64,000 bases of DNA from UBA1723 sp045641625 (GTDB lineage Bacteria; Bacteroidota; Bacteroidia; Bacteroidales; Paludibacteraceae), in the NCBI GenBank assembly GCA_045641625.1, contig JAZUHH010000041.1, forward strand, positions 1-64,000, read 5' to 3'. Within the stretch, counting starts at the first letter, position 1; the number at the start of each line of letters is the position of its first letter. The translations under genes were made by a program, and so were the position numbers. This document shows positions 16,285 through 26,107 of this stretch, one piece after another. Below the pieces are notes generated by a model, which did no database searches, had not been told where the DNA came from, and saw only the letters and a list, made by a program, of their open reading frames with translations.

Positions 16285-17193
16285 ATGTTTAAAGCACCAA
16301 GAAGAAAAAATTTTGCAAAGGACAGAAGCCAGTCGCTCAAGGTTATGGAGCCGGCTCAGCTTTTCGAGTTCTTACAGAAAAAGATAGGTTCCAGCAGAAC
16401 TTCAATCAAAAACTTGCTTCAAAAGCGTCTGATACAGGTCAATGGCGTTATCGAGACCAAGTACGACAGAATGTTGCAGGTAGGAGAGATTGTGGACATC
16501 AGCTTTACAGGGAAAAAATATACTTTTGCGCATCCTAAAATCTCCATTCTTTACGAGGATGACGGCCTTTTGGTAGTGGACAAGAAGGAGGGAATCCTTT
16601 CCGTTCCAGCACCTAACCATACTTTGGAGGATACTGTGTATAAAGTTATGCAGACTTATGTGAAGAGGCAGAACAAGCAAAATGCCCTTTATACTGTCCA
16701 CCGTATTGACCGTGACACTTCGGGCGTGTTGATGTTTGCCAAGACTCCGGAAGTTCAGCAGGCCATCAAGATCCATTGGCATGACGACGACCACAGAAAG
16801 GTTTACTATGCACTAGTCGAGGGAAATGTCGAGAATGAGGAGGATACTGTCGAAAGCTGGTTGAAGGAGGATCCAAAGTCATTCATCGTCCATTCCTGCA
16901 GCTATGACAACGGAGGCATGTACGCCGTAACAAAATACAAGGTTGTTAAGAGAGGAAACGGAAGAACACTTGTGAAATGCGAGATCCCTACAGGCCGAAA
17001 GAACCAGATCCGTGTCCACATGCAGTCCATCGGTCATCCTATCGTAGGAGATGTGAAGTATGGAGCGCCTCAGACAAGTGTGAAGCGTCTATGCCTTCAC
17101 GCAACATATTTGGCTATTCGCAATCCGCAGACTGGAAAGATAATCACTTTCGAGTCTCCTGTTCCAAGAATTTTCTATACTGTGATGAAGTAA
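16285..17193 (+). CDS. RluA-family pseudouridine synthase with S4 domain
   Basis: The 302-residue protein has an N-terminal S4 RNA-binding domain (SSRTSIKNLLQKRLIQVNG) followed by the RluA/RluD catalytic domain with HRIDRDTSGVLMFA. Its Asp in RID is the expected nucleophile. GRKNQIRVHMQSIGHPIVGD near the end is also diagnostic. It isomerises uridine in rRNA or tRNA; the exact position cannot be told. The stop overlaps the approach to the next gene, whose ATG follows at once. Confidence 0.9.
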   Translation: MFKAPRRKNFAKDRSQSLKVMEPAQLFEFLQKKIGSSRTSIKNLLQKRLIQVNGVIETKYDRMLQVGEIVDISFTGKKYTFAHPKISILYEDDGLLVVDKKEGILSVPAPNHTLEDTVYKVMQTYVKRQNKQNALYTVHRIDRDTSGVLMFAKTPEVQQAIKIHWHDDDHRKVYYALVEGNVENEEDTVESWLKEDPKSFIVHSCSYDNGGMYAVTKYKVVKRGNGRTLVKCEIPTGRKNQIRVHMQSIGHPIVGDVKYGAPQTSVKRLCLHATYLAIRNPQTGKIITFESPVPRIFYTVMK

Positions 17194-18324
17194 ATGGAAA
17201 AAGAGGAGTTTGAACTGTTTTTCGAGAAGAGCAGGGTCGAGCGTCTGCAGTGTGACTACATTGACGTGAACGATACTCTTGGCGCGAATTTTTCCGATGA
17301 AGACTATGATATTGCTATTATAGGAATACCTTCTTCCTTTGGCAGCGAGTCGTGGAATTCAGGTACTGAGTCAGCTCCTGATGCCATTAGAAAGTATCTT
17401 TATTCGTTGTCGTACAGTTTTCCTAGTCTTAAGGTTTCTGACTTGGGTGATGTGGTGGCAAAGGATGCCGAGTCGCTGACATGTGCGCTGACAGAGATAA
17501 TTTCCGAACTTGAGGCAAATAATAAAAAGTATGTATTCATCGGGGGAAGCAAGCATTTTATGCTTCCGATTTTGAAGGGAGCTAGCAGCAGGAAGAGTGA
17601 CATAAACTTTGTCCTTGCCGACTCGGTTGTAGATCTTTCGTCAAAAGTGAAGGACGATGACGGAGTGTTCATCCCTACATACCTAGACGAAATAGTCTCG
17701 ATGGAATCGGTGAAAAATGTAGATATCCTAGGCTATCAGAATTATTTCCTGTCCAAAGCGCGTTCTAGATCTGTCGATCACAGATGGGTTGAAATCACCC
17801 GACTTGCTACATTGCAGGAATCTGTAGCCAGTTTCGAGCCGGTGCTTCGCGACAGTGACTTTTTTGCTATAAACTCTCGCGTGGTCCGATTTTCAGATTG
17901 TCCCGGTGTTGGAATTCCAAATCCAAACGGACTGAAAGGTGACGAAGCGTGCTTTTTGGCCAAATTGGCCGGAACGAGCGATAGGAATTCGGGTTTTGGA
18001 ATCTTCGAATTGAATCCTATAAAAGACATCAATGAGGTTTCTGCCCATTTGGCTGCGCAGATTGTATGGCACTACATCCAGGGAGTAGCCAACAGAATAG
18101 GCGACTATCCGTTGAGATCGCTTGCCGACTACCAGAAATACATAGTTTTCGACCCACCGACAAAGACCGAGATAAATTTCTATGAGAACCATTCGAACGG
18201 AAGATGGTGGCTGGAAATCCCGATGAAATCGGGGAAAACTATATATTCATGCAATCGCGGCGATTACGAAACATTCCTGAATCGCGAGGTGCCTAAGATT
18301 TGGTATAGGCATTTTATGAAGTAG
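17194..18324 (+). CDS. Arginase/formiminoglutamase-fold protein with degraded metal site
   Basis: The 376-residue protein has the ureohydrolase outline: DYDIAIIGIPSSFGSESWNSGTESAPDAIR, FIGGSKH (117-121) and a C-terminal AHLAAQIVWHYIQG helix. The Mn-binding motifs are damaged. DAHxD has become DSVVD (D143, V145, D147). The SxDxDxxDP motif has become AINSRVVRFSDCPG, losing both Asp residues. It is therefore probably not an active hydrolase but a binding or structural protein. It follows the pseudouridine synthase with no gap, so the two are probably co-translated. The function is unknown. Confidence 0.7.
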   Translation: MEKEEFELFFEKSRVERLQCDYIDVNDTLGANFSDEDYDIAIIGIPSSFGSESWNSGTESAPDAIRKYLYSLSYSFPSLKVSDLGDVVAKDAESLTCALTEIISELEANNKKYVFIGGSKHFMLPILKGASSRKSDINFVLADSVVDLSSKVKDDDGVFIPTYLDEIVSMESVKNVDILGYQNYFLSKARSRSVDHRWVEITRLATLQESVASFEPVLRDSDFFAINSRVVRFSDCPGVGIPNPNGLKGDEACFLAKLAGTSDRNSGFGIFELNPIKDINEVSAHLAAQIVWHYIQGVANRIGDYPLRSLADYQKYIVFDPPTKTEINFYENHSNGRWWLEIPMKSGKTIYSCNRGDYETFLNREVPKIWYRHFMK

Positions 18325-18387
18325 AAATTCGTTTTTTTAGATAATAGTTATTATCTTCGCAAGTCAAACGATAAAAATTGAGCGCTT

Positions 18388-18819
18388 ATGAAGGTTTTGA
18401 TAGTGAACAAGTCCAAACATCAGTTGCCGCAGTATGCCACTGCCGGTTCGGCTGGTCTTGATCTCAGGGCAAACATCTCTGAGCCGGTTACTATCAAGCC
18501 ATTGCAGAGAGTTTTGATACCTACAGGCATTTCAATGGCTCTGCCTTTGGGCTATGAAGCGCAGGTCAGACCGAGAAGCGGTCTCGCATTGAAGAACGGC
18601 ATCACAGTTCTCAACACGCCCGGAACAATTGATTCCGACTATCGCGGTGAGGTGGGCGTGATTCTGGTAAATCTTTCCGACACGGACTTCGTGGTGAATG
18701 ATGGCGACAGAATTTGCCAGATGGTCATAGCAAAGCACGAGATTGCAGAGATCGTGGAAGTCGAAACACTCGATGAAACCGAGAGAAGTACCGGTGGATT
18801 CGGACATTCTGGTATTTGA
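18388..18819 (+). CDS. dut: dUTP diphosphatase
   Basis: The 143-residue trimeric dUTPase hydrolyses dUTP to dUMP, keeping uracil out of DNA and feeding thymidylate synthesis. All five motifs are present: AGLDLRA, PRSGLALKNG, the catalytic-Asp segment NTPGTIDSDYRGEV, RICQMV, and the Gly-rich tail RSTGGFGHSG. It heads a cluster (dut, TPR protein, DUF4292, EnvC-like protein) with gaps of 1-10 bp, an arrangement also seen in other Bacteroidales genomes as I recall. Confidence 0.95.
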   Translation: MKVLIVNKSKHQLPQYATAGSAGLDLRANISEPVTIKPLQRVLIPTGISMALPLGYEAQVRPRSGLALKNGITVLNTPGTIDSDYRGEVGVILVNLSDTDFVVNDGDRICQMVIAKHEIAEIVEVETLDETERSTGGFGHSGI

Positions 18820-18829
18820 TATTAAGATA

Positions 18830-20671
18830 ATGAACAGACTGATAAGAAACATATTGTTGGTTGCGTGTCCGCTTGCCTCTGTCAGCGTAAATGCTGAGAT
18901 GTCCGAGCGTGTGTTCCCTAAGACTGCGGAATACACAAAGGAACTGGAGAACAAGAGTGATGCGCTTTCCTCTTTGGCCCTTTCTGGTCCGGAGAAGGCC
19001 GAGAACGACAGTATGCTTTACAAATACTACTATTACGAGGCGTCAAGATACAAGGCCCTTGCGATGGTTGACTCCGCCTACGTATATTTCAAGAAATGCG
19101 TTGAATTGGACAGCACAAAGTCTCAGCAGTACGCAGAGTTGGCGCAGTGCCATTCCTATATGGCCAAGAAGGTTACTCCGATGAAAGAGAATGAAATCTC
19201 GTTGTGGGATGTTTCCGCCGCAGCCTTGATGCAGAAAGCTGTCTCTCTGGACTCTTCAAACATCAACAATCTCGAGATGCATGTGGACCTTGCTCTGAAG
19301 GCAAGGGACTATAAGTACGCTATCCAATCTTTGAAAAGACTTTTGAAACTTCGTCCAGACAAGATGGAGTCATACGTTCTGCTTGCTTCGACTTATCAGG
19401 AAATCCAGAAGCCGTACGAAGCTTTGGAGGTGTGGAACCAGCTCGAGAATGTCTATGGCTACACAACAGGCATCACTAACCAGAAGTTTGTCATTTGGGT
19501 AAACTATATCAAGGACAACAAAAAGGCACTGGCTGAATATGACAAGCCGATCAAGAAGTATCCTTACAACTCTTCGTTCGCTTTGAGCAAGGTGCTTGCA
19601 TACCAGAAGCTCGGCATGAACAAGAGTGCTGAAAAGTACCTGTTCAAGTGCAAGAAGAAGTATCCCAACGATATTTCTAAGATCAACCTTGAACTTCTTT
19701 CCCTGTACATGCGTGTCCAGTCTCCTAAGAAGATTGAAGGAATCATAGATGCGGTCCTTGAGGACAAGAATACTGAGTTCGATGTCAAGGGAATGCTTGT
19801 CGAGGAACTGCAGAGGGATACTATATGCTCAAGCGTAATGACGGAAAAGCGTTTGAAAAAGCTGGTGGAGCTATATCCGAACGAGTATTTCTCTTACCTG
19901 CTATACGCGAACTTCCTGTTGTCTTCCGGCAGAATGGACGAGACTTGCCAGTTGCTGGAAGCATCCTTGAAACTTGATTCCCAGCAGGAGGTGGTATGGA
20001 CCATGCTTATGGAGTTCTATTCGCAGAAAAAGGATCTTTCAGCCTTGAATTCTACGCTTGACAGGGCTGTTGCGGCAATGCCGAACGTGTTTGAATTCAG
20101 ATACCGTCAGGGAAGGTGGAGACTTATGAACGACGATCGCCCCGGCGCCATCGAGTGCTTCAAGGTGGCTGTGGACCTTTCGAGAAACATTGACATGTTC
20201 AAGTCGGCCATGATAGCGTGCGAAATAGCTGACGTATATTCGTTCATGAACGACACTGCAAGCGCAACAGAGTGGTACGAGAAATCTTTGACAATAGATC
20301 CGAACTGCATTCTGACTTTCAACAACTATGCGTACATGCTCTGCATTCAGGGCAGGGATCTTGATAGGGCGGAGGCCATGTCTGCAAAGACAATCGTTGC
20401 CGAGCCAACGAATCCGGTTTATCTTGACACCTATGCTTGGATTTATTACACTAAGGGCAGCTATCTGCCGGCGCAGCTATATATCGAGCAGGCAATAAAG
20501 AATTGTCCAACTCCGTTGGGAGAAATTTATGAGCATTACGGATTCATTCTATATAAACTAGGAGAAGAGGAGAAGGCAAAAGAGGCATGGAAAAAGGCTT
20601 ATGAACTTTACGAGATGCCAAGCGATGAAATTAAAAGGATTGTAGAAAATGGAGAACTTCCAGAAAAATAA
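18830..20671 (+). CDS. Exported TPR-repeat protein
   Basis: The 613-residue protein starts with a signal peptide (MNRLIRNILLVACPLASVSVNA) and is then built of about a dozen tetratricopeptide helical pairs (YAELAQCHSYMAKK, YVLLASTYQEIQKP, FNNYAYMLCIQGRDLDRAE). It should act as a periplasmic scaffold. I start it at ATG 18830, because the longer frame overlaps dut and hides the signal peptide. It sits 10 bp after dut and its 3' end is 1 bp from the DUF4292 gene, so it is part of an envelope-related operon. Confidence 0.8.
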   Translation: MNRLIRNILLVACPLASVSVNAEMSERVFPKTAEYTKELENKSDALSSLALSGPEKAENDSMLYKYYYYEASRYKALAMVDSAYVYFKKCVELDSTKSQQYAELAQCHSYMAKKVTPMKENEISLWDVSAAALMQKAVSLDSSNINNLEMHVDLALKARDYKYAIQSLKRLLKLRPDKMESYVLLASTYQEIQKPYEALEVWNQLENVYGYTTGITNQKFVIWVNYIKDNKKALAEYDKPIKKYPYNSSFALSKVLAYQKLGMNKSAEKYLFKCKKKYPNDISKINLELLSLYMRVQSPKKIEGIIDAVLEDKNTEFDVKGMLVEELQRDTICSSVMTEKRLKKLVELYPNEYFSYLLYANFLLSSGRMDETCQLLEASLKLDSQQEVVWTMLMEFYSQKKDLSALNSTLDRAVAAMPNVFEFRYRQGRWRLMNDDRPGAIECFKVAVDLSRNIDMFKSAMIACEIADVYSFMNDTASATEWYEKSLTIDPNCILTFNNYAYMLCIQGRDLDRAEAMSAKTIVAEPTNPVYLDTYAWIYYTKGSYLPAQLYIEQAIKNCPTPLGEIYEHYGFILYKLGEEEKAKEAWKKAYELYEMPSDEIKRIVENGELPEK

Positions 20672-20672
20672 T

Positions 20673-21482
20673 ATGACTATGAAGGGTATTAGATATGTAG
20701 TTTTAACTTTAGGCGCGATAATGCTTTCTTTTCTAGCGTCGTGCTCAACGCAAAAGTCAGTAAAGAAATCATCAGACAGCGTTGCTACAGAAAGTCAGAG
20801 GGCTACTCCGGACAACGATGTGTTCCGCACTTTGACAATCGAGAAGGCGTCGTTCAAATTGCTCTTGGCGGAAACAGTGATGAATTCCGGAGGAACAATA
20901 AAGATAGCAAGAGACAGCGTCATTATCTGCAGCATCATGCCTATGCCGGGTATGGAGTTTTTCCGTTTCGTGGTGAACAAGAAGGGCGTGCTGCTTATCA
21001 ATCGTGTGGACAAGAAATACGTCGAGGTGTCATACGATGAAATGAGGTCTAAGGGAATGGCCTTGAACTATAAGGCTTTCGAGGCAATGTTCACAAACAG
21101 ACTTTTCTTGTACGGAAAGGACTGCTTCCCTGTTGCTTCGGACTTTAGCGTTGCAGAGGTGAATAACGGAGCGTTGCAGTTGATTCGTACAGACGGAGAC
21201 GTACTCCAGGAGTTTGTATATAATAAGGACAAGCAACTGACTTCGGGTAATCTTTCGGTGGGTTCAACATACGCTTCACACTGGAAGTACGAGGATTTCT
21301 TCCAAGTGGGCTCAGTTAGTTTCCCACACGACATTAACTTGACAATTCAAAGTGGTGTGTACAGCCGTACAATAGGTATCCATGTTGACAAGGTGTCATT
21401 GGATAAGGACAGAAACTTTGAAGTCAAGATTCCTGCTACTTACAAGCAGATTACAATGAAGGAGTTTGTTGAAACTTACTAA
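20673..21482 (+). CDS. DUF4292 lipoprotein
   Basis: The 269-residue protein has a lipoprotein signal with the lipobox FLASC, then a beta-rich domain of the DUF4292 type (FKLLLAETVMNSGGTIKI, CSIMPMPGMEFFRFVVN). That fold resembles LolA/LolB-like lipoprotein carriers, so a role in outer-membrane lipoprotein handling is possible but not shown. An alternative ATG at 20649 overlaps the TPR gene. The next gene starts 5 bp after the stop. Confidence 0.75.
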   Translation: MTMKGIRYVVLTLGAIMLSFLASCSTQKSVKKSSDSVATESQRATPDNDVFRTLTIEKASFKLLLAETVMNSGGTIKIARDSVIICSIMPMPGMEFFRFVVNKKGVLLINRVDKKYVEVSYDEMRSKGMALNYKAFEAMFTNRLFLYGKDCFPVASDFSVAEVNNGALQLIRTDGDVLQEFVYNKDKQLTSGNLSVGSTYASHWKYEDFFQVGSVSFPHDINLTIQSGVYSRTIGIHVDKVSLDKDRNFEVKIPATYKQITMKEFVETY

Positions 21483-21487
21483 TTGAC

Positions 21488-22738
21488 ATGCGCAGAGTTC
21501 TATCTTTCATATTCGTCATTTTCTTCGGTTTTATCGGAGTTTTTGCTCAAAAGAGTGCTTCGAGCAAAGCGGATAGAGAACTCAAAAGTCTGCAGAAGGA
21601 GCAGAAAAAGCTTTCGGAGCAGATTCAGCGCACATCTCAGAATTTCGAGAATGCGAGAATGTCAACCAAAGAGGCTATGCGAGAAGTTGACAGGCTTGAC
21701 CAGGACATCACCAAGCGAGGTGAGTTGATTGCCGCGCACAGCAGGGGTATTGACAGTTTGAATATGCGAGCTGACGAGCTTGAGAAGGAAATCCTAAAGA
21801 AAGAGCTCGACTACTCGTCAAACAAGGTAAAGTATGTTGACTTGATCTATCATGCCTATGTCAAGAATAGCGCTTATAACAAGTTGATATTCATACTTTC
21901 TGCGGCGACCTTCCAAGAGACTTACCGCAGGTTCAGGTACATACAGGACTTCGCCTCGATGCGCAGGCAGCAGGCTGAGACAATAGAAAACTCCAGAAAG
22001 GAGCTTGTGGCAAAGCGAAACGAGTTGTCGCAGTCAAAGAAATATGCCCAGGACCTACTTTGTGAACGAGAGAAGGAGCAGCAGGAGCTGATTGAGGAGA
22101 AGTCAAAGCAGGATTTGTTGGTTTCTACCCTTCAGATTAAGGAGAAGGAGCTTGCTTCAGAACTTGAAAAACAGCAGAAGAATGCAGAAATGCTTTCCGA
22201 GCGTATCCAGAAAGTGATCGAGGAACAGGCAAGACTTGCAGCTGAGAAGGCGGCCAAACAGCAGAAAACTAAGGCTACTAAGACTCAAAGCTCGGGATCA
22301 AGCTCTGTTCCGGACAATTCAGAGTTCGCAGCCTGCAAGGGCAAGTTGCCAATGCCTGTCAGCAACGCGACTATTACCGGAAGGTTCGGAGTCCATCAGC
22401 ATCCAGTGCTGAAGCATGTGACTGTGAATAATAAGGGAATATACCTGACCGCACCCAAGGGGTCTTATGCAAAGGCCATATTCAAGGGAGAGGTTACACA
22501 GCGATTCTCCATCCCGGGAAACAACAATGCTGTCATCATAAGACATGACAACTATCTGACTGTGTATTCGAACCTTACGGCTATTGATGTGAAGATAGGG
22601 GATAAGGTCAATGCCGGTGACAGGATCGGCAAGGTGTTTGAGGATAGCGAGGACGGAGGCAGAACCACTTTATTCTTTCAGGTATGGAAGGAGAAGGAAC
22701 TGCAGAATCCGGAATTGTGGCTGAAGAAGAACAAATAA
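21488..22738 (+). CDS. EnvC-like murein hydrolase activator with degenerate LytM domain
   Basis: The 416-residue protein has a signal peptide (MRRVLSFIFVIFFGFIGVFA) and a long coiled coil (about residues 25-260). It ends in an M23/LytM-like domain (GRFGVHQHPVL..., VIIRHDNYLTVYSNL, LFFQVW). Active LytM enzymes bind zinc through His, Asp and HxH residues. Here NRGxD is NKGIY, YAHL is YSNL and LHFE is LFFQ, so the ligands are gone. This matches EnvC/NlpD activators, which switch on amidases that split septal peptidoglycan. It closes the dut-TPR-DUF4292 cluster. Confidence 0.88.
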   Translation: MRRVLSFIFVIFFGFIGVFAQKSASSKADRELKSLQKEQKKLSEQIQRTSQNFENARMSTKEAMREVDRLDQDITKRGELIAAHSRGIDSLNMRADELEKEILKKELDYSSNKVKYVDLIYHAYVKNSAYNKLIFILSAATFQETYRRFRYIQDFASMRRQQAETIENSRKELVAKRNELSQSKKYAQDLLCEREKEQQELIEEKSKQDLLVSTLQIKEKELASELEKQQKNAEMLSERIQKVIEEQARLAAEKAAKQQKTKATKTQSSGSSSVPDNSEFAACKGKLPMPVSNATITGRFGVHQHPVLKHVTVNNKGIYLTAPKGSYAKAIFKGEVTQRFSIPGNNNAVIIRHDNYLTVYSNLTAIDVKIGDKVNAGDRIGKVFEDSEDGGRTTLFFQVWKEKELQNPELWLKKNK

Positions 22739-22764
22739 ATTAAAAACATAATTAGAAATACTAA

Positions 22765-23733
22765 ATGGATCAGAACACAAAACCAGAATTGGACTTAGTC
22801 GTTATATGTGCGGCAATTATAGATTGGTTGAAGGGCATATATAGGTCAATAGTTCATTTCTTTGTTGTACTTGTCAGACTGGCATGGAAGAAAAAGTTAA
22901 TTATGGCGCTTTCCGCAGTGTTGGGAATTATCGCAGGTTATTCTTTTGTGGCTTACGAGAATTACGAGTATAAGATTGAGGCTGAAGCCCAGTTGCGTAC
23001 AAATACAACAGATGCTGTTACAGTGTACGAGGTTATTACTGCGCTTGACAACCAGTGTATTTCCAAGCGTTATGATCAGTTGGCGATGGCCTTGAATATT
23101 CCAGAGGATTCGGCTGAGATGATAAAGAGAGTCGAGCCTTTCTATTGGATTGATTCGCGTCACGATGGAAATGCTACCTGCGTTGACAAGGCAAAGTCCT
23201 ATATGAAGGATACTTCTGTAGTCAGAATGAACGACAGACTTCAGGTAAAGGTTACTACTTCGGACATTTCATTGCTGCCAAAGTTGTCCATAATTTTAAG
23301 GGACTACATTTCCAGAAACGAGCGAATCAAGCACAGACACGAGTTGAAGCTGGAATCTGACAGAATGTTTGCAGACAAGTATTCTCAAGAGGTGTTGATG
23401 CTTGACTCCCTTCGTAACATAGAGTATTTCGGAGCAATGTCTTCTCAGAACAAGGTTCAGATTGACGGTCCTATGATTGTAAGTAACAAGGACAAGCAGC
23501 TTTACCATGAGCAGATCATGACTTTGCAGGGATATAAGCAGGATTTCATAAACAGCATGATCCGTAACGCATATTGCGTAGAGTTCGTCAACGAGTTCGT
23601 GATGACAAAGCTTTCTCCACGTTGGTTGAAGGTGCCTGTAGTTGGAGCTCTTGCATTTATGTTGCTAGCTTTGATCGGCTGCTACATTTCGTTGAGAAAG
23701 AGACGTATCAAGGCATTCTTGGAGAAAGAGTAA
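22765..23733 (+). CDS. Wzz-like chain-length determinant protein
   Basis: The 322-residue protein has transmembrane helices near residues 38-58 and 290-310 flanking a periplasmic coiled region, the layout of polysaccharide copolymerases (Wzz family). It starts ...LVRLAWKKKLIMALSAVLGIIAGY and ends LISLRKRR-like. These proteins set the length of O-antigen or capsule chains at the inner membrane. No polymerase or flippase gene is nearby. The next gene, aroB, starts 19 bp downstream. Confidence 0.75.
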   Translation: MDQNTKPELDLVVICAAIIDWLKGIYRSIVHFFVVLVRLAWKKKLIMALSAVLGIIAGYSFVAYENYEYKIEAEAQLRTNTTDAVTVYEVITALDNQCISKRYDQLAMALNIPEDSAEMIKRVEPFYWIDSRHDGNATCVDKAKSYMKDTSVVRMNDRLQVKVTTSDISLLPKLSIILRDYISRNERIKHRHELKLESDRMFADKYSQEVLMLDSLRNIEYFGAMSSQNKVQIDGPMIVSNKDKQLYHEQIMTLQGYKQDFINSMIRNAYCVEFVNEFVMTKLSPRWLKVPVVGALAFMLLALIGCYISLRKRRIKAFLEKE

Positions 23734-23752
23734 TCTAAATTAGTTTTGAACG

Positions 23753-24817
23753 ATGAGTCAGAAGGTATATATAACAAAAAACCTCGTTGAAGACTTGAAA
23801 AACGAGTGTGACGGAAGGTCTCCTAAAGGTGTGTTCATATTGGTTGACAGCAATACCAAGGAGTTGTGTCTTCCTTTGTTGATGAAAGATGAGTTCTTCA
23901 AGCAGGTTCATGTAATCGAGATCAAGCCCAACGATGATCACAAGACATTGGAGTCCATAGCTTCCGTATGGCAGTATTTGTCCGAGAACGGAGCTACTCG
24001 AAAGTCTATCATGATAAACCTTGGTGGAGGTATGGTTACTGACCTTGGAGGTTTCGCTGCTTCTACTTTCAAGAGAGGTATGGACTATGTTAATGTGCCA
24101 ACAACCCTTCTCGGAGCTGTCGATGCCGCTGTAGGAGGCAAGACTGGAATTAACTTCGCAGGTTTGAAGAACGAGATCGGTGTTATCAATTCAAGCAAAA
24201 GTGTGCTGATCAATGCTGACTTTTTCCGTTCGCTTGACCATAACAACTTCCTTTCCGGCTATGCCGAGATGATAAAGCACGGTTTGATTTCCGAGACTAA
24301 GGTATGGAACAATATACTTTCCTTTGATTTGGATAAGATCAATTACGAGGCTCTTCCAGAGTTGTTGCTTGAGTCCATTTCAGTGAAGGAGAAGGTTGTA
24401 GCCATAGATCCGACTGAGAAGGGATTGAGAAAAGTGCTTAATTTCGGTCACACAGTAGGCCATTCATTCGAAAGTTTCGCAATGGAGACAGGGTCGCCGG
24501 TTCTTCATGGATATGCGGTAGCCTGGGGTATGATTTCTGAGTTGTACCTGTCATACAAACTGTTGAATTTCCCTAAGCAGACTCTTGCTCTTGCTGTTCA
24601 GATGATTAAGGAGAATTACGGTGTCCTAAAGATCTCTTGCAACGATTACGAGCATTTGTATGATTTGATGACTCATGACAAGAAGAATGAGGGAGACGGA
24701 CGTATCTTGTTCTCGTTGTTGAAGGATATTGGCGAGGTAGAGATCAATGTTTCCGTTTCAAAGAAGGATATTCTTGATTCTCTTGATTTTTATCGTGAGG
24801 CTGTAGGTTTAGGTTAA
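23753..24817 (+). CDS. aroB: 3-dehydroquinate synthase
   Basis: The 354-residue enzyme converts DAHP to 3-dehydroquinate, step two of the shikimate pathway, using NAD and a divalent metal. GGGMVTDLGGFAASTFKRG and PTTLLGAVDAAVGGKTGINF are the classic NAD and substrate motifs. The zinc-binding residues fall in SGYAEMIKHG, LNFGHTVGHSFE and LHGYAVAWGM. It is followed 12 bp later by aroA, so two pathway steps are encoded together. Confidence 0.96.
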   Translation: MSQKVYITKNLVEDLKNECDGRSPKGVFILVDSNTKELCLPLLMKDEFFKQVHVIEIKPNDDHKTLESIASVWQYLSENGATRKSIMINLGGGMVTDLGGFAASTFKRGMDYVNVPTTLLGAVDAAVGGKTGINFAGLKNEIGVINSSKSVLINADFFRSLDHNNFLSGYAEMIKHGLISETKVWNNILSFDLDKINYEALPELLLESISVKEKVVAIDPTEKGLRKVLNFGHTVGHSFESFAMETGSPVLHGYAVAWGMISELYLSYKLLNFPKQTLALAVQMIKENYGVLKISCNDYEHLYDLMTHDKKNEGDGRILFSLLKDIGEVEINVSVSKKDILDSLDFYREAVGLG

Positions 24818-24829
24818 ATCGAAAATATA

Positions 24830-26077
24830 ATGGGTTCTTACACAGTAAAATACAATGATGGCTCAAAGGTGTGCGGTTCATTCAATGTTCCTGCATCCAA
24901 GAGTATTAGCAACAGAGTTTTGATAATAAATGCGTTGGCTAAGGCTGGAGCGAAGTTGAGCAACATAGCTTCATGTGACGATACTGACGTAATGGTCAAG
25001 GCTTTGTCGCAAAATCCATCGTTGGACAAGGTTGAGACAATAGATATCGGTGCGGCAGGCACTTCGATGCGCTTTCTAACTGCGTATCTGAGCAACACTC
25101 CCGGGGAATGGCTTATTACAGGTACCCAGAGAATGAAGGAGCGTCCCATATCTATTCTTGTTGATGCCTTGAGAAGTGTAGGAGCAAAGATTGAATACTC
25201 AGAGAACGAGGGATTCCCTCCTCTACGCATACATGGAACCCAGTTGGAAGGAGGAAGTATTGAGATTGACGGAAGCGTGAGCAGCCAGTATATATCTGCT
25301 CTCATGATGTCCGCTCCGTACATGAAGCAAGGTTTGTCGATCAAGTTGTTGGGCAATATAGCTTCTGTTCCTTATATTCTGATGACACAATCGTTGATGA
25401 AGACTTACGGGGCTGAGGTTGAGTTCAGTGGAGATTCCATAAAGATTTCCTCTAAAAAATACGATGGAATCGACTATTCTGTGGAAGGGGATTGGAGTGG
25501 AGCTTCGTATTGGTACGAGATCTGTGCTTTGACAAATACTGATAGGATAGCTCTTCCTTACCTATTCAAGGATAGCTTGCAGGGAGATTCGGTTGTTGCC
25601 AAAATCTTCGAGCCGCTTGGAGTTGCCACAGAGTACAACAAGGACGGAGTGGTTCTGACAAAGTGTTCCCGAAGCTCTATGGATATTTATGAGTTTGACT
25701 TCATCAAGTGTCCAGATCTGGCCCAGACAATTGTTGCGACTTGTCTTGCACTTGGCCAGAAGTTCAGATTCTCTGGCTTGAAGAGCCTGAAGATCAAGGA
25801 GACTGACAGAATAGCCGCTTTGATCAAGGAATTTGGCAAGTTGGGCTTTGTGCTTGTCGAGACTGGAGAGGGAGAGTTGGCCTGGTTAGGGGAAGTGAAA
25901 GAAGCCACAGGCGAGTCAATAGACACCTATAAGGATCACCGAATGGCTATGGCTATTGCTCCTACTTCCGCTAAACTTGGCGAGCTTGTTATCAACGATC
26001 CTATGGTTGTGACTAAAAGCTATCCTAAATTCTGGGATGAAATCGGCAAAACCGGAGTATATTCTATTGAAGATTAA
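24830..26077 (+). CDS. aroA: 3-phosphoshikimate 1-carboxyvinyltransferase (EPSP synthase)
   Basis: The 415-residue enzyme joins phosphoenolpyruvate to shikimate 3-phosphate. It has the N-terminal PASKSISNRVLIINALA segment (Lys and Ser bind substrate), GAAGTSMRFLTAYL in place of the usual GNAGT loop, and LKIKETDRIAAL and DHRMAMAIA near the C terminus. It is slightly shorter than the 427-residue E. coli enzyme, as is usual for the Bacteroidetes form. It pairs with aroB. Confidence 0.95.
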   Translation: MGSYTVKYNDGSKVCGSFNVPASKSISNRVLIINALAKAGAKLSNIASCDDTDVMVKALSQNPSLDKVETIDIGAAGTSMRFLTAYLSNTPGEWLITGTQRMKERPISILVDALRSVGAKIEYSENEGFPPLRIHGTQLEGGSIEIDGSVSSQYISALMMSAPYMKQGLSIKLLGNIASVPYILMTQSLMKTYGAEVEFSGDSIKISSKKYDGIDYSVEGDWSGASYWYEICALTNTDRIALPYLFKDSLQGDSVVAKIFEPLGVATEYNKDGVVLTKCSRSSMDIYEFDFIKCPDLAQTIVATCLALGQKFRFSGLKSLKIKETDRIAALIKEFGKLGFVLVETGEGELAWLGEVKEATGESIDTYKDHRMAMAIAPTSAKLGELVINDPMVVTKSYPKFWDEIGKTGVYSIED

Positions 26078-26107
26078 CTTTAAAACATAAACTTAATAAC
26101 AACACCT

